Assembly: GCA_030686995.1 (NCBI GenBank)
Contig: CM060680.1
Coordinates: 203,409,322 to 203,473,321, forward strand
DNA length: 64,000 nucleotides
Direction: 5' to 3'
Source of the DNA: Artemisia argyi
Taxonomy: Eukaryota; Streptophyta; Magnoliopsida; Asterales; Asteraceae
The position numbers and the translations under genes are program-made. Shown piece by piece: positions 10,848-21,509 of the stretch (positions are counted from its first letter, which is position 1; each line of letters starts with the position of its first letter). The notes below the pieces were generated by a model. The model saw only the letters and a program-made list of their open reading frames with translations. It had not been told where the DNA came from and did no database searches.

Positions 10848-11043
10848 TGGCCTAGTGGCAAAATGACTTTTGACTATCACTGTAAGATGTGTGATGTATC
10901 ATGTTCAATTCTTGCTAGGTTCAAACAACCTTAAAGTGACTATGCCAACCTCCTCAGAAGTGAGGGCTTTACCGATTTGAGTCTGTGTGGTGGTGGGTTT
11001 AAAGCCGTGGATTAGTCGGCCAAAAGGTTAGAAACCATGGTTA
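10848..11043 (+). mobile_element. SINE (tRNA-derived)
   Basis: An A box (TGGCCTAGTGGC, 10857-10868) and a B box (GTTCAATTC, about 10909-10917) are spaced as in a tRNA promoter. The body ends with GGATTAGTCGGCCAAAAGG, similar to the 3' part of plant Au-type SINEs as I remember them, then an A-rich tail near 11044. AATAACC before and AATAACA after the element may be the target-site duplication. It would be copied with LINE enzymes, and none are encoded here. Confidence 0.72.
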
Positions 11044-11316
11044 CCAAAAAAATAACATTAATAATATTAAACATTTGTGAAACTATAAAGCTCGAAGATA
11101 TAGAAATTGTCATAGTACATTTTAATCTTCGGACTCATGGAGGGCAAAAGGTCATTTAATAGTTGCAATCAAATATGTGATGATAAAGGTGTAGTGTGTG
11201 TGGTTCAAAAATTTCCATCCCTTATTACTTCTCTTCTAGTCTTATTCCATCATTATAACTAATTTTAAATATTATTTTCATGTGATCAATTCCATATTGA
11301 TTCCAATTTTGCTTTA
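11044..11316 (+). repeat. Low-copy repeat, copy 0 left part (interrupted by element D)
   Basis: Aligns, with many differences, to about 22800-23100 of repeat copy 1: shared features include the ATAGT.CATTTT region, GGGC.AAAGGTC, GTGTAGTGTG and CTTATTCCATTAT. The match resumes at 19146 on the other side of element D. The last five bases (CTTTA) are the left target-site duplication of D. Confidence 0.7.
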
Positions 11317-12035
11317 TGTTAGAATATGACAATCAAAGTACATGTTTTGCGGAAGCTAGGATCAAGTATAACACATACAAAGATTAAGTAAAACATAAAT
11401 AGTAACGTACCCGATGCACTTCAATAAATCTTGATCTTGTGTAATAATAGATCTATGATAAACCCTTACCGTTTTGTTTATCGATCTCTTGATAATAACT
11501 ATAGTGAGTTATTACCTCGTTCTTGTACACACAAATTAAACCATATCAAGGTTATGCAAGTAACTACACAAGATTATGTTTTTGACAAACAAAAATCGAA
11601 ACCCTAAAATATTAGGGGTGTTCTACCGGTTTTGAGAGCAATGAGAGAGGAGAAAAAGTTAGGGATAATTGTGTGCACAAAAGATGTGAAAACAATGACC
11701 CTAGGTTTGTTTATATAGTAATTAGGATAACTTTGGGTACAAGCTAAGGCAATGGGTTACCTTTGTGGAGTGTTCGGCCTACCCAACCCAAGGAGGGGGT
11801 TCTAGACCCTTCCTTGGTTACCAAATCACATAAACACCCTTTTTCTCTCGTTCGTCTAACGGTCATTAGTCCCTTTACCGTTAAGTACTAACGGTCATTA
11901 TATTCTCGTGTCTAATAATGAATATAATAAAACATTTATTATTTTTCCTCATTACTCATTTGTAATGTGTGCAATCCCGAGGTCTCGGGTTCGATACTAG
12001 AAATTTAGACACTAATATATATAGGTATTTTAACA
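11317..12035 (-). repeat. Element D 3' LTR (719 bp)
   Basis: Begins TGTTAGAATATGAC and ends TTTTAACA on the plus strand and matches 18418-19145. The minus-strand polypurine tract AATGGGAGC lies next to it at 12036-12044. It contains a CGGGTTCGATAC stretch reminiscent of a Pol III B box. Confidence 0.93.
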
Positions 12036-12872
12036 GCTCCCATTCGTATATATTATTAATAGTAAAATGACATTGATAGGCGTCTTGCAACACTCCAATT
12101 CCCCCAGCACGACTCGAGCTAGGTTTCCTGGAAAAACCTTTAATGATTCATTATTATAATTATCCTTTCGTTTCTAATACTACATTTAATAAAGATGTGA
12201 GATTCTTTATTAATATTCTGTTTCTCGTCTCTTTATGATTGAACAAAATCACCAAAACATCTGAACGTATTTCAGATAGACTTTGGGCGTGGCCACGCAA
12301 ACATTTTGTCAACCCTACGAGGGACCCAGCAGTATTAAACTTCTAAACAAATCAGAAGGAACAAATTCTTTCTTGACTACAAAAATAACCCATGAACTTT
12401 GCAACACTTCTGAAAACAACCCTTATAACTCCCTGTTACGGTGAGCGGTAGATTGCTTCACAAAAATGCACTACATCCATGACTCTTATCTGGTATCTCA
12501 AGTCTGAGGATAACTTTAAATATGATTCTCACATTAAATATTAAATCATATTATTGGGATTAGTCCTATATTCAATTCATTGAATATCGTGTGAGATTGG
12601 TATGACTACACATCAATATACTTTCAAGTATATCCTAAACCAATACTCAAATTTGTCTTAGTTTAATGATATTCCCATATCATTAATCGACAACGGAAAA
12701 TTTAGAATAATAATTTATTCAATATTTAAACATGCAAATATATGATATATTATTAAGACAATGAATAAATAAACATAACCAATATTTTATTTCATTAAAA
12801 TAATAATTGTACATTACATCCCTTATCGAAATACTAATCACAAATGGGCATGAAACTTTCAGCAAATCTAAG
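12036..12872 (-). other. Element D 3' untranslated interior
   Basis: Lies between the end of the polyprotein and the 3' LTR. No further gene is seen. Parts resemble the 3' region of element E (57186-58008), such as the CTCTTATC...CTTGAG stretch. It ends with the polypurine tract at 12036-12044. Confidence 0.7.
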
Positions 12873-15800
12873 TCATATTCCTTCAGCATGCTTGTAAAGC
12901 TTGGTGCCAGGTAGAGGCTTTGTTAACTGGTCTGCTAAGTTATCATCTGTGTGAACTTTGAGCATTTCGATTTCACCTATTTTGACTTGTTCTCGAACAT
13001 AGTGATGCTTAATCGGGAAATGTCTGGTGCCTCTCATGATTCCAGACTCATTGGCAAATGTAATTGTAGCTGAGTTGTCGCAATACATTTTTATAGGTCG
13101 TCGAATCGAAGGCATAACCCCAAGCCCTGAAACAAATTTCCTAATCCAAACAGCTTCCATTGCAGCTTCTGAAGCAGCTATATACTCACTTTCTGTAGCA
13201 AACATCGCTAGTACACTCTGCTTTCTGCTCCTCCAATCCACAACTCCTCCATTAATGACAAAGACATAACCCGTCTGAGACTTCGTATCATCCTTCTCAC
13301 CTTTCCAAGAAGCATCGCAGTAACCTGTAACATCAAGTTCTGCAGATGGAGTACCCCCATAAACTAAGAACATTTCTTTAGTAGCCCTAAGGTACTTAAG
13401 AATATTCTTAACAGCAGTCCAGTGAGCTTCACCTGGATTCTGCTGATATCGACTGGTTAAATTCTGAGCAAATGCCACATCAGGCCTTGTACTTTTCACC
13501 GCATACATAATAGATCCCACAGCCGAAGCATAAGGGACTCTCTTCATGTGTTGCACCTCTGCAGGTGATGAAGCACAAACTTTGTTGCTCAAGCCATGTT
13601 GTTCTTGCATCGGCAAATATCCCTTCTTGGAATTTTGCATATTGAATCTCTTCAATATTTTATCAATGTAAGCACTTTGGCTTAATCCAATTAATCGTTG
13701 AGATCTATCTCTATATATCTTGATTCCTAAAATAAATGCAGCTTCCCCTAAATCTTTCATAGAAAAACACTTTCTAAGATATGCCTTAACATTTTGCAAA
13801 CCTGGAATGTCGTTTCCCATGATCAATATGTCATCAACATAAAAAATAAGGAAAATTACATTACTCCCACTAGCTTTGTGATATACACATGGCTTATCAA
13901 GATTTTGAGTGAATCCATACTTTTTAATCTCATTGTCAAATCTTTTATTCCATTGTCGTGATGCTTGCTTCAATCCATAAATGGATCTTTGAAGTTTGCA
14001 TACACGATTTGGGAATTCTGGATTCACAAACCCCTCTGGCTGCGCCATATAGGTGTCTTCATCTAGGCGACCATTTAAGAAGGCGGTTTTGACATCCATT
14101 TGCCAAATCTCATAGTCATAGTAAGCGGCTATGGCTATAAGAATCCTAATAGCCCTAATGTCAGCTACAGGAGAAAACGTCTCCTCATAGTCAACACCAA
14201 AAGTTTGAGTATAGCCTTTAGCTACCAAATGGGCCTTATAGGTGTGTATAATGCCATCCATACCAGTCTTTTTCTTGTAGAGCCATTTACTCCCAACTAA
14301 CTTGGCACCCGGAGGTAGGTCTACTTCTTCCCAGACTTCATTGTCTTTCATGGATTGCATTTCCCCATTCATTGCAACCTGCCATTTTTTCTTTTCATGA
14401 CTATTCATAGCAGCCTTGTAACTTGTAGGTTCATCAAGAGCCCTTAGCAAGTTTTCCTCACACTCTACATTAAGACATAGACGTGTAGGAGCTTTCACAG
14501 GTCTTGTTAACCTGTGAATGGGAACCAATTCAACTTCAGGTGGAGGACCTAAACTTTCAGGTTCCACAGGAAGTTGGCTAGTGTTTTCAGAAGGTGCTAC
14601 ATCTTCATGATCGTCTTCCAGATTATATACTCTCCCACTGAATTCTTGAGATACGAGCTCCTGTTCCAAGAAGTCTCCATACCTTGCAACAAAAACTTTG
14701 TTTTCAGGTGGGTAATAAAAGTAGTAACCCATAGTTTCCTTAGGGTATCCTACAAAGATGCACTTCACAAATCTTTGTTGGAGTTTGTCTGCTGAGTCAC
14801 GTTTAACATACGCCTCACAACCCCAGACCTTAAGATAAGACAAGTTAGGAGCTTTTCCAGTCCATAACTCATATGGTGTCTTATCAACCTTCTTTGTTGG
14901 AACCATATTAAGAATGCGAACCGCAGATTCTAAGGCATAATCCCAAAATGAAAAAGGAAGAGTTGTTAGATTAAACATAGATCGTATCATGTCTTGCAAC
15001 GTACGATTCCTTCTCTCAGATACACCATTTTGTTGTGAAGTATATGGAGAAGTAAGGTGCTGGACAATTCCCTCCTTAGCTAAGTAATCTATGAACTCCT
15101 GACTCAGGTATTCACCACCTCTATCGGATCGAAGAGCTTTAATCTTCTTTCCAAGTTGCAACTCTACTTCTGCTTTAAACACTTTGAATGTTTCAAACAC
15201 TTCATGTTTATGTTTAAGTAAATAAACATAACCATAACGGCTGTAATCATCCGTAAATGTTAAGAAGTAGCTAGCACCTCTCCTTGACACATGTCTAAGT
15301 GGTCCACACACATCTGTGTTAATAAGACCAAGTAGATCATTAGCCCTTTCAATCCTATTTTTAAAGGGTTTCTTTGTCATCTTCCCAGCAATGCAAGATT
15401 CGCACTTATCAAATGATTCATAATTGATCTTTTCTAAAAGCCCATCATGTTGCAGCTTTTCCATGCGAGCCTTGCCAATGTGAGCAAGTAGACAATGCCA
15501 AAGATAAGATGAATACAGACCTTTCTTGATTATCTTATTACTGATGCTATACATTGAATTATTATTAACAAAAGCATTATCATTATCATTCATATCAATT
15601 TCAAAGACACCATTCACAGCAATAGCATTAAAATAAAAAACACCATTTAAAGAAACTGAAATTCCATTGCTAGAAATAGTATGCTCAAAACCAAGGTTCA
15701 ACAAACATGAAAATGAAATTACACCTCTAACAATTGACGGTGCATAATGACAATTATTTAAAGATAGTACTAGGCCCGAAGGCAACACTAAATTAAAAAC

Positions 15801-16925
15801 TCCTATAGCTTCAACTTCTGCATGTGCTCCGTTACCCACGTGCAAGAATTGTTGTCCATAGGCCAGCTTTCTCTCATCTCTAAACCCCTGCAAGGTATTG
15901 CAAATATGAATGCCACATCTCGTACCATATACCCATGAATTCAATTTAGGAGTAAGATTGAATAATTCAATCATAAAGAACGCACCTGAAGTACTTGGGT
16001 TACTAGCTTCATTACCCTGCTTCTTCTGTCGCAAGTCATGAATGTAGAGAGGACAATTGCGCTTCCAATGGCCCTTTTCATGACAGTGGTGACAAGCCTG
16101 ATCCTTCTTGTTTGGAGGATTCACCTTGTTCTGCTTAGGTTGATGCTGCTTCATCTTGGGTTGAGGTTGATAGGCCATGACCTGCTTGCCTTTATCACCT
16201 TTCCCTTTGCCTTTGTTCACATGCGATTTCTTCTGGATTCTCCCCCCATGAATCGCCAACACTTGCGGGGTAGGAGCCTTGACCTTGGCTGGTAGACTTT
16301 TCTCATAATCAACAAGCAATGCGAGTAATTCTGAGACTGTCTTCCCCGAGCAGTGCATGTTGAAATTCTGCACAAAACCAGCTAAGTCCTTGTTAAGTGA
16401 CCTGTTGATCAAGTGCACTTGTACATTGTCGGGGTAACCAAATCCAATTATGTGAAGCTGATCAAAAGATTCTTTCATCTCAGTCACATAATCTTCAACT
16501 GGTTTACCATCACCATGCTTGCAGTTGTGTAGCTTGTCAAGTTCATTATACAATTCAACTGCAGGAGATTTCTCATAAGACTGCTTAAGTACTTCAAGCA
16601 TGTCTTTGGGAAAAAAGTACTCAAACTTCTTTTGTAACTGAGCACTCATGCTAGTGAGCATTAAACAAGCAACCTCATTAAATTTAGCATGTTTCTCCCT
16701 CCACTCCGCCTTAACTGCTTATGATTCGGTAGCAGCAGGCTCAGCTGGACATTCCTCGGTCAAGAAATTGAGCTTACCGGCCGCCCTCAAGACAATTCTG
16801 AGCGAACGGTGCCAATCATTGAAATTCTTTCCAGTCAAATTTTCTCTTTCAAGATGACTCTTGAAAGCAGAAATCACAGTTGGGTTATCGGGTTGAGCCA
16901 TATCTACAGATAAAAGTTCAAACAT
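12873..16925 (-). pseudogene. Element D copia polyprotein (gag-PR-IN-RT-RNase H), inactivated
   Basis: A single frame of about 1,350 codons broken by one internal stop (16719-16721). The 1,262-residue part from 16661 holds, in order: gag; a CCHC zinc knuckle (about residues 190-203, CHHCHEKGHWKRNC); protease (about 242); integrase with an HHCC region and a D-D-E triad (TDVCGP about 447, SDRGGEY about 512, SERRN about 547); reverse transcriptase with YVDD (about 942); RNase H with TGYCDAS (about 1114) and MYCDN. The protease motif reads WVYGTRCG where element E has WVYDTGCG, so the catalytic Asp is Gly (15924-15926). The stop at 12873-12875 falls inside the conserved C-terminus and the frame stays readable after it. 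A likely original start is the second Met, at 16901. Confidence 0.93.
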
Positions 16926-18399
16926 TAGTATTTTCGATAATAAATATCTTCAAGAAAATAAAATACCCAAAGGCTATATTCATATAACCAACAAATTTTT
17001 TTGAAAAATCTAGGATCCATCTTTACATAGATTCCACCACATTAGTTGATCTGCTAGTGGTGAAAGTATACAAGATGGTAATCTGTCGAACAATAATTGG
17101 CAAACAAGATTTCCAATTCCTAGACCATTATGGGATTTACATCAAATTGATTCATTAATTTGCCTTGTAAGCATGTTTCATCCCATCTCATGCCTTAAGT
17201 TCTAGGTCTCACGCACAACTTAATTAAGTTGTCTACCTTAGAAACTATAAAATTACTATCTATGGTCTCACGCATTAACAGAATTTTACCTTGTTATAAT
17301 AATTTAGCCTAGGTCTCACGTTTACTAAATTAAAATTTCAAGTGTTCCTTATAGATAGATGGCATGTAACTTAAATTTTAAGGGTATTCAATTTTGATGT
17401 TATAATCAAAATATGTACAAAAATGCATGCACTCATCTTTATAGCATAAGTTTAAAAAAAAAAACTTTTTATTACCAATTCTTGAAATTAATACACAAAG
17501 TTTTACTTGAGGTTTAAAAAACCCTAAGATGATTTCTACAAGAATGATTTTAAAAGAAATTCGTTTAAGAAGTATTCGTAAGTGTGATAACCAAGACAGA
17601 CTCTAAGGCTCTTTCCAAGTCTTCATACCACGACTATGAATTTTGTCTTAAAGGAGTTACTTTTAATAGCATGTTGTACAAACCATCAATCAAGCAAAAC
17701 TTTATGGATTCAATCTCAAAACATGTAATAAAGTATGAATCTTGCTAGTCTCGCTTTGGAGCAAATTACCGTGCGAAGCGAACCGTTGTTGGCACATAAG
17801 ACACCGCAAAGAAAAATCAACAACTAATAATAATAAAAGTGAAACAATTAGCCACATGAAATCTTGATTAGAAAAGATCCTAGTAAAATCAATTCTAGGT
17901 ATAATAATGTATGTAATCAACTAAGGCCTTCTCCTCTTAATGGAAGACAGTCACATACATTGACGAATCAATTGCGTAGGCCAAAGCTAATATACACACC
18001 ACATAGCATATAATTTGATTTTAATATATAATTATGGGGTCTTCTTCCCCAATTAAAGATCTATCTAAAACATGTGACATATAAAAAAAACAAGATCCAT
18101 GACTAACATGCATGTTTTGTCACGGATTAAAACCTAACAATTAGCACGTATAGTAGGTCACAAGATACGTTCACATAACCGGTTAAAGACCTAGGGTTTC
18201 TAGTGATTACACATAATCCAAGAAAACCACAAAACCCTAATTAGGGTTTCATGGAAAATCGACCCCCCTAAGTTAGGGTTAGGGTTTCAAAATTTTTCAA
18301 AAAAATTTAAAAAACAGAAAAACCCTAGATCAAAACATGTATCTAAAACAATTAAAGATCCGATTTTTATTACGTTTTAGTAATCGATTACATGTTATA
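16926..18399 (-). other. Element D 5' leader
   Basis: About 1.5 kb lies between the primer-binding site and gag. It contains three GGTCTCACG motifs (near 17202, 17264 and 17313), a segment matching the reverse complement of the TAGCAGATCAACTGATGTG stretch in the element E leader, and AAACCCTAA-type words near 18221-18297. No coding frame is convincing. Confidence 0.7.
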
Positions 18400-18417
18400 C
18401 ATGGCTCGTGATGCTAC
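18400..18417 (-). promoter_or_regulatory. Element D primer-binding site (initiator tRNA-Met, degenerate)
   Basis: The minus strand reads GTAGCATCACGAGCCATG right after the LTR, a decayed form of the usual copia site TGGTATCAGAGCCATG. Confidence 0.65.
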
Positions 18418-19145
18418 TGTTAGAATATGACAATCAAAGTACACGTTTTGCGGAAGCTAGGATCAAGTATAACACATACAAAGATTAACTAAAACATAAA
18501 TACTAACGTACCCGATGCACTTCAATAAATCTTGATCTTGTGTAATAATAGATCTATGATAAACCCCTTACCGTTTTGTTTATCGATCTCTTGATAATAA
18601 CTATAGTGAGTTATTACCTCGTTCTTGTACACACAAATTAAACCGTATCAAGGTTATGCAAGTAATTACACAAGATTATGTTTTTGACAAACAAAAATCG
18701 AAACCCTAAAATATTAGGGGTGTTCAAACCGGTTTTGAGAGCAAAAGAGAGAGGAGAAAAATTTAGGGATAATTGTATGAACAAAAGATGTGAAAACAAT
18801 GACCCTAGGTTTGTTTATATAGTAATTAGGATAGCTTTGGGAATAAGCTAAGGCAATGGGTTGCCTTTGTGGAGTGTTCGGCCGACCCAACCCAAGGAGG
18901 GGGGTTCTAGACCCTTCCTTAGTTACCAAATTACATAAACACTCTTTTTCTCTCTTTCGTCTAACGGTCGTTAGTCCCTTTACCGTTAAGTACTAACGGT
19001 CATTATATTCTCGTGTCTAATAATGAAAATAATAAAATATTTATTATTTTTCCTCAATACTCATTTGTAATGTGTGCAATCCCGAGGTCTCGGGTTCGAT
19101 ACTAGACATTTACACACTAATATATATATATACGTATATTTAACA
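18418..19145 (-). repeat. Element D 5' LTR (728 bp)
   Basis: Direct repeat of 11317-12035 with small differences, including an extra TA in a TATATA tract near the right end. Ends in TAACA and is followed by the target-site duplication CTTTA. Confidence 0.93.
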
Positions 19146-19830
19146 CTTTAAACACTCAGGCGAACACAACGTTACAGTTGAGTTGTACTAATGGGAATGA
19201 GATTGGGCGCGGGAGTATTTTGGGATGGAAATTTCTTTTTATTGAATGACACATGCTACTTCATGTGCGGCTTAATAAATTGTAATTTGATTGAATCATT
19301 TATCTCAAAAATTTTCATACAATGTTTTTCACATTATTAAAAGTGTTGGGTGGAGTTCATGGTCGGAAAGTTAACCACCTCATAGAACTGGCAATTTTTT
19401 TAAACAGCTTGCGTCATGATATACCATAATCTGATAACATCTTTTGCGTAAGTACAAATTTAGTTGATTAGGAAATAGGCAACTAGGGTAACATGTTCAA
19501 ACGGGTTGGATCAACCTACCGACCGTTGAACCTCTATAATAGTTACTATATTATGAGTTGAAACTATTTTTATTTACTTTCTTTATCCTAAGATGATGCT
19601 TTTATATTTTTTTTTATTCGGAGTATATTCTTCATTTAGTTATAACTACTTTCAATCTAATCTATGATTTTTCATATTTGTGTATAATTGAAATGGCTTA
19701 TTAACCATGCATTTCCAGCACCACAATTTTACACCTCAAATCACAAATTGTATAAAGAACCTCCCATGGCTCAGAAAGTCTCTAAAGAAATTGGTGAGAA
19801 TTGGTATAACCTCCCTCTACTACACTACAA
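19146..19830 (+). repeat. Low-copy repeat, copy 0 right part
   Basis: Diverged match to about 23111-23745 of copy 1, with the shared stretches GTAACATGTTCAAACGGGTT and CCTCCCATGGCTCAGAAAG. It contains exon 1 of the ARF-like fragment (19766-19793). Similarity fades after about 19820. The first five bases also form the right target-site duplication of element D. Confidence 0.8.
19766..19793 (+). pseudogene. ARF-like fragment, exon 1, copy 0
   Basis: ATGGCTCAGAAAGTCTC and so on, ending ATTG before GTGAGA, which is a plausible splice donor. It matches exon 1 of copy 1 except that the ninth codon is ATT instead of ACT. Exon 2 is not present downstream, so this copy is truncated. Confidence 0.45.
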
Positions 19831-19986
19831 CGGTTAGGTACCCAATCGTAACTTTAGAAGAGGCTAACTCATGTCACATTTGATCAACCGTAACAACAAA
19901 ACGAGTACATCTAGGGGAGTAGGTTCGAGTTATGGATGGATTGAAGAATCATAAAAAAAAAGTCACCCCAAAATAACCTAATACCT

Positions 19987-20350
19987 ATCCATCCGGCTGG
20001 GTATGGTCAAGGGGAGCCAGAAGAAGACCCAGAGGAGGAGCCCGAAGAGGACCCAGAAGAGGAGCCCAAAGAAGATGCAGAAGAAGACCCTGTAGAAGAC
20101 CCGGAACAAGTAAATAATGAAAACCACCAAGAAGAGCCAGGAGAGATCTATGTAGAAGAAATACAAGAAGAAAGAGCTTTGGGATTTGACATGGAAGTTG
20201 AAGATGGTGAGATCGGAGTAAATATGGATTTACATGCCCCTTTCTCGTGAGATGCATCTGAGTGGGACGGCCATGTGTTCCAACCACCTCCTGAAGAAGA
20301 TGCTAAGTCAGATGTGACTGTAGATGATGCCACCCTGACCTGGTCATTCT
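19987..20350 (+). pseudogene. Acidic Glu/Pro-rich coding remnant
   Basis: One plus frame reads repeats of the type EEDPEEEPEEDP, then a less repetitive acidic stretch, an internal stop near 20250 and a final stop near 20350. In another frame FEAYHSILEDLREYQLR and QINRQQAL follow (20355-20447). Such acidic repeats and coiled coils are common next to gag regions of plant gypsy elements, but I cannot assign a family. The minus-strand frames here (19978-20333) are shadows. Copy 2 of the low-copy repeat begins inside this remnant, so only copy 1 has the upstream part. Confidence 0.45.
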
Positions 20351-20479
20351 AAGCTTTGAGGCATACCATAGCATATTGGAAGATCTTCGCGAATACCAAT
20401 TGAGGGTTATTGACCACACAGACCAGATAAATCGGCAACAAGCACTCTGGATATGGCCAGGATGGACTAGAGGAACGTA

Positions 20480-20668
20480 ATGGAGGAACTAGAGATGACC
20501 CAACGCACATGCGATGAGGCTCGGCAAGAATGGGACGCAACACATGGAGAATTGTTTGAAATACAAAGAAGGCTGCGTGCGATGGAAGGAGAAAGCCTTC
20601 GTTTATGGACAACGATAACTGGGATCCCTTCTCAACCCCATCAAGAACTAAAACCCTCTACCGCTTGA
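20480..20668 (+). pseudogene. Short coiled-coil coding remnant
   Basis: A 62-codon frame rich in Glu, Arg and Leu (MEELEMTQRTCDEARQEW start), with heptad-like spacing consistent with a coiled coil and a Pro-rich tail. The same frame persists at 60389-60577 with three amino-acid changes. It lacks a recognisable domain and is probably the tail of the acidic remnant upstream, which lies in another frame. Function unknown. Confidence 0.4.
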
Positions 20669-21434
20669 GGAGGATCCCTACCACCTAGATATACCCTCAG
20701 AAAGCCCAGAAACATCCTAAATAATTAATTGTCGTCTATATGGTGTATTAGCCGAACAAATTCTGGAACTATCAAAGGTTTTTTGTATAACTTTAATTTG
20801 TCACCAAGCCTTAAATATTCTAAGGGAAGTGTAATCTCATACGACATATGATATTTCCTTCATGTGTCAAGGAAATCTTGTCAACTATATCTTTCACGAG
20901 ATGATGGAGATTTTAATCTACGAAATCCATGTAACACTAAATATAGATGATTTGAACCACAAATCTCCTAAAGCGATACACTTTTACTTTATATCATAAT
21001 ACGCCAAAGGCCATTTGGTATCTCATTTGATGATCTAGCCCCTAAAACCGTATAGCCCTAAAAAGTTCTTTTTTTCCTCGACACTCATCAAATTCAATGA
21101 AATAACTAAAATTTACTAATAACTATTGTATATACTATTATCAATAATATTATTTTAACAATACAATATATCTACGAATATCATATTGTATGGTAATGTG
21201 TATCATATTACATCACATTAACTATATCTGTTTGCTACATCGAAACAACACCGTTAGCCTAGCGGATGTGATTCACGTATCATTTGTTCATAAAATCACA
21301 ATCATCAACCTTAAAATGTTCAAGTTATTCGATGAAGACGAGTCTATGACCTGTATATACCCAAACCAATAATTTCAATGTAAATGTCATCCACCCTCGG
21401 CCGACCATAAATGTGCATTGCGAATCTAGTGAGA

Positions 21435-21438
<4 letters not shown>

Positions 21439-21503
<65 letters not shown>
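21439..21503 (+). repeat. (GA)n microsatellite, copy 1
   Basis: A nearly pure GA run of about 65 bases. The same locus in copy 2 is about 48 bases. Open frames reading RERERE or SLSLSL here are artefacts of the run. Confidence 0.97.

Positions 21504-21509
<6 letters not shown>

Larger units (their letters stand above)
11317..19145 (-). mobile_element. Element D, full-length copia LTR retrotransposon
   Basis: Two direct LTRs (11317-12035 and 18418-19145) flank an interior with a copia-order polyprotein on the minus strand (gag, protease, integrase, reverse transcriptase, RNase H). LTR ends are TGTTA/TAACA. The five-base target-site duplication CTTTA is perfect (11312-11316 and 19146-19150), so both ends are the original insertion ends. 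The element interrupts copy 0 of the low-copy repeat. The polyprotein has stop codons and a damaged protease, so it is no longer autonomous. Confidence 0.95.

Noticed and set aside
18221..18300. AAACCCTAA and TTAGGGTTAGGG words as an internal telomere tract
   Set aside because: Only a few short words without a sustained TTTAGGG array; common in plant leaders.
19978..20333. Three minus-strand frames with hydrophobic or proline-rich content
   Set aside because: They are shadows of the acidic plus-strand reading, whose codons give Leu/Phe/Pro on the opposite strand.
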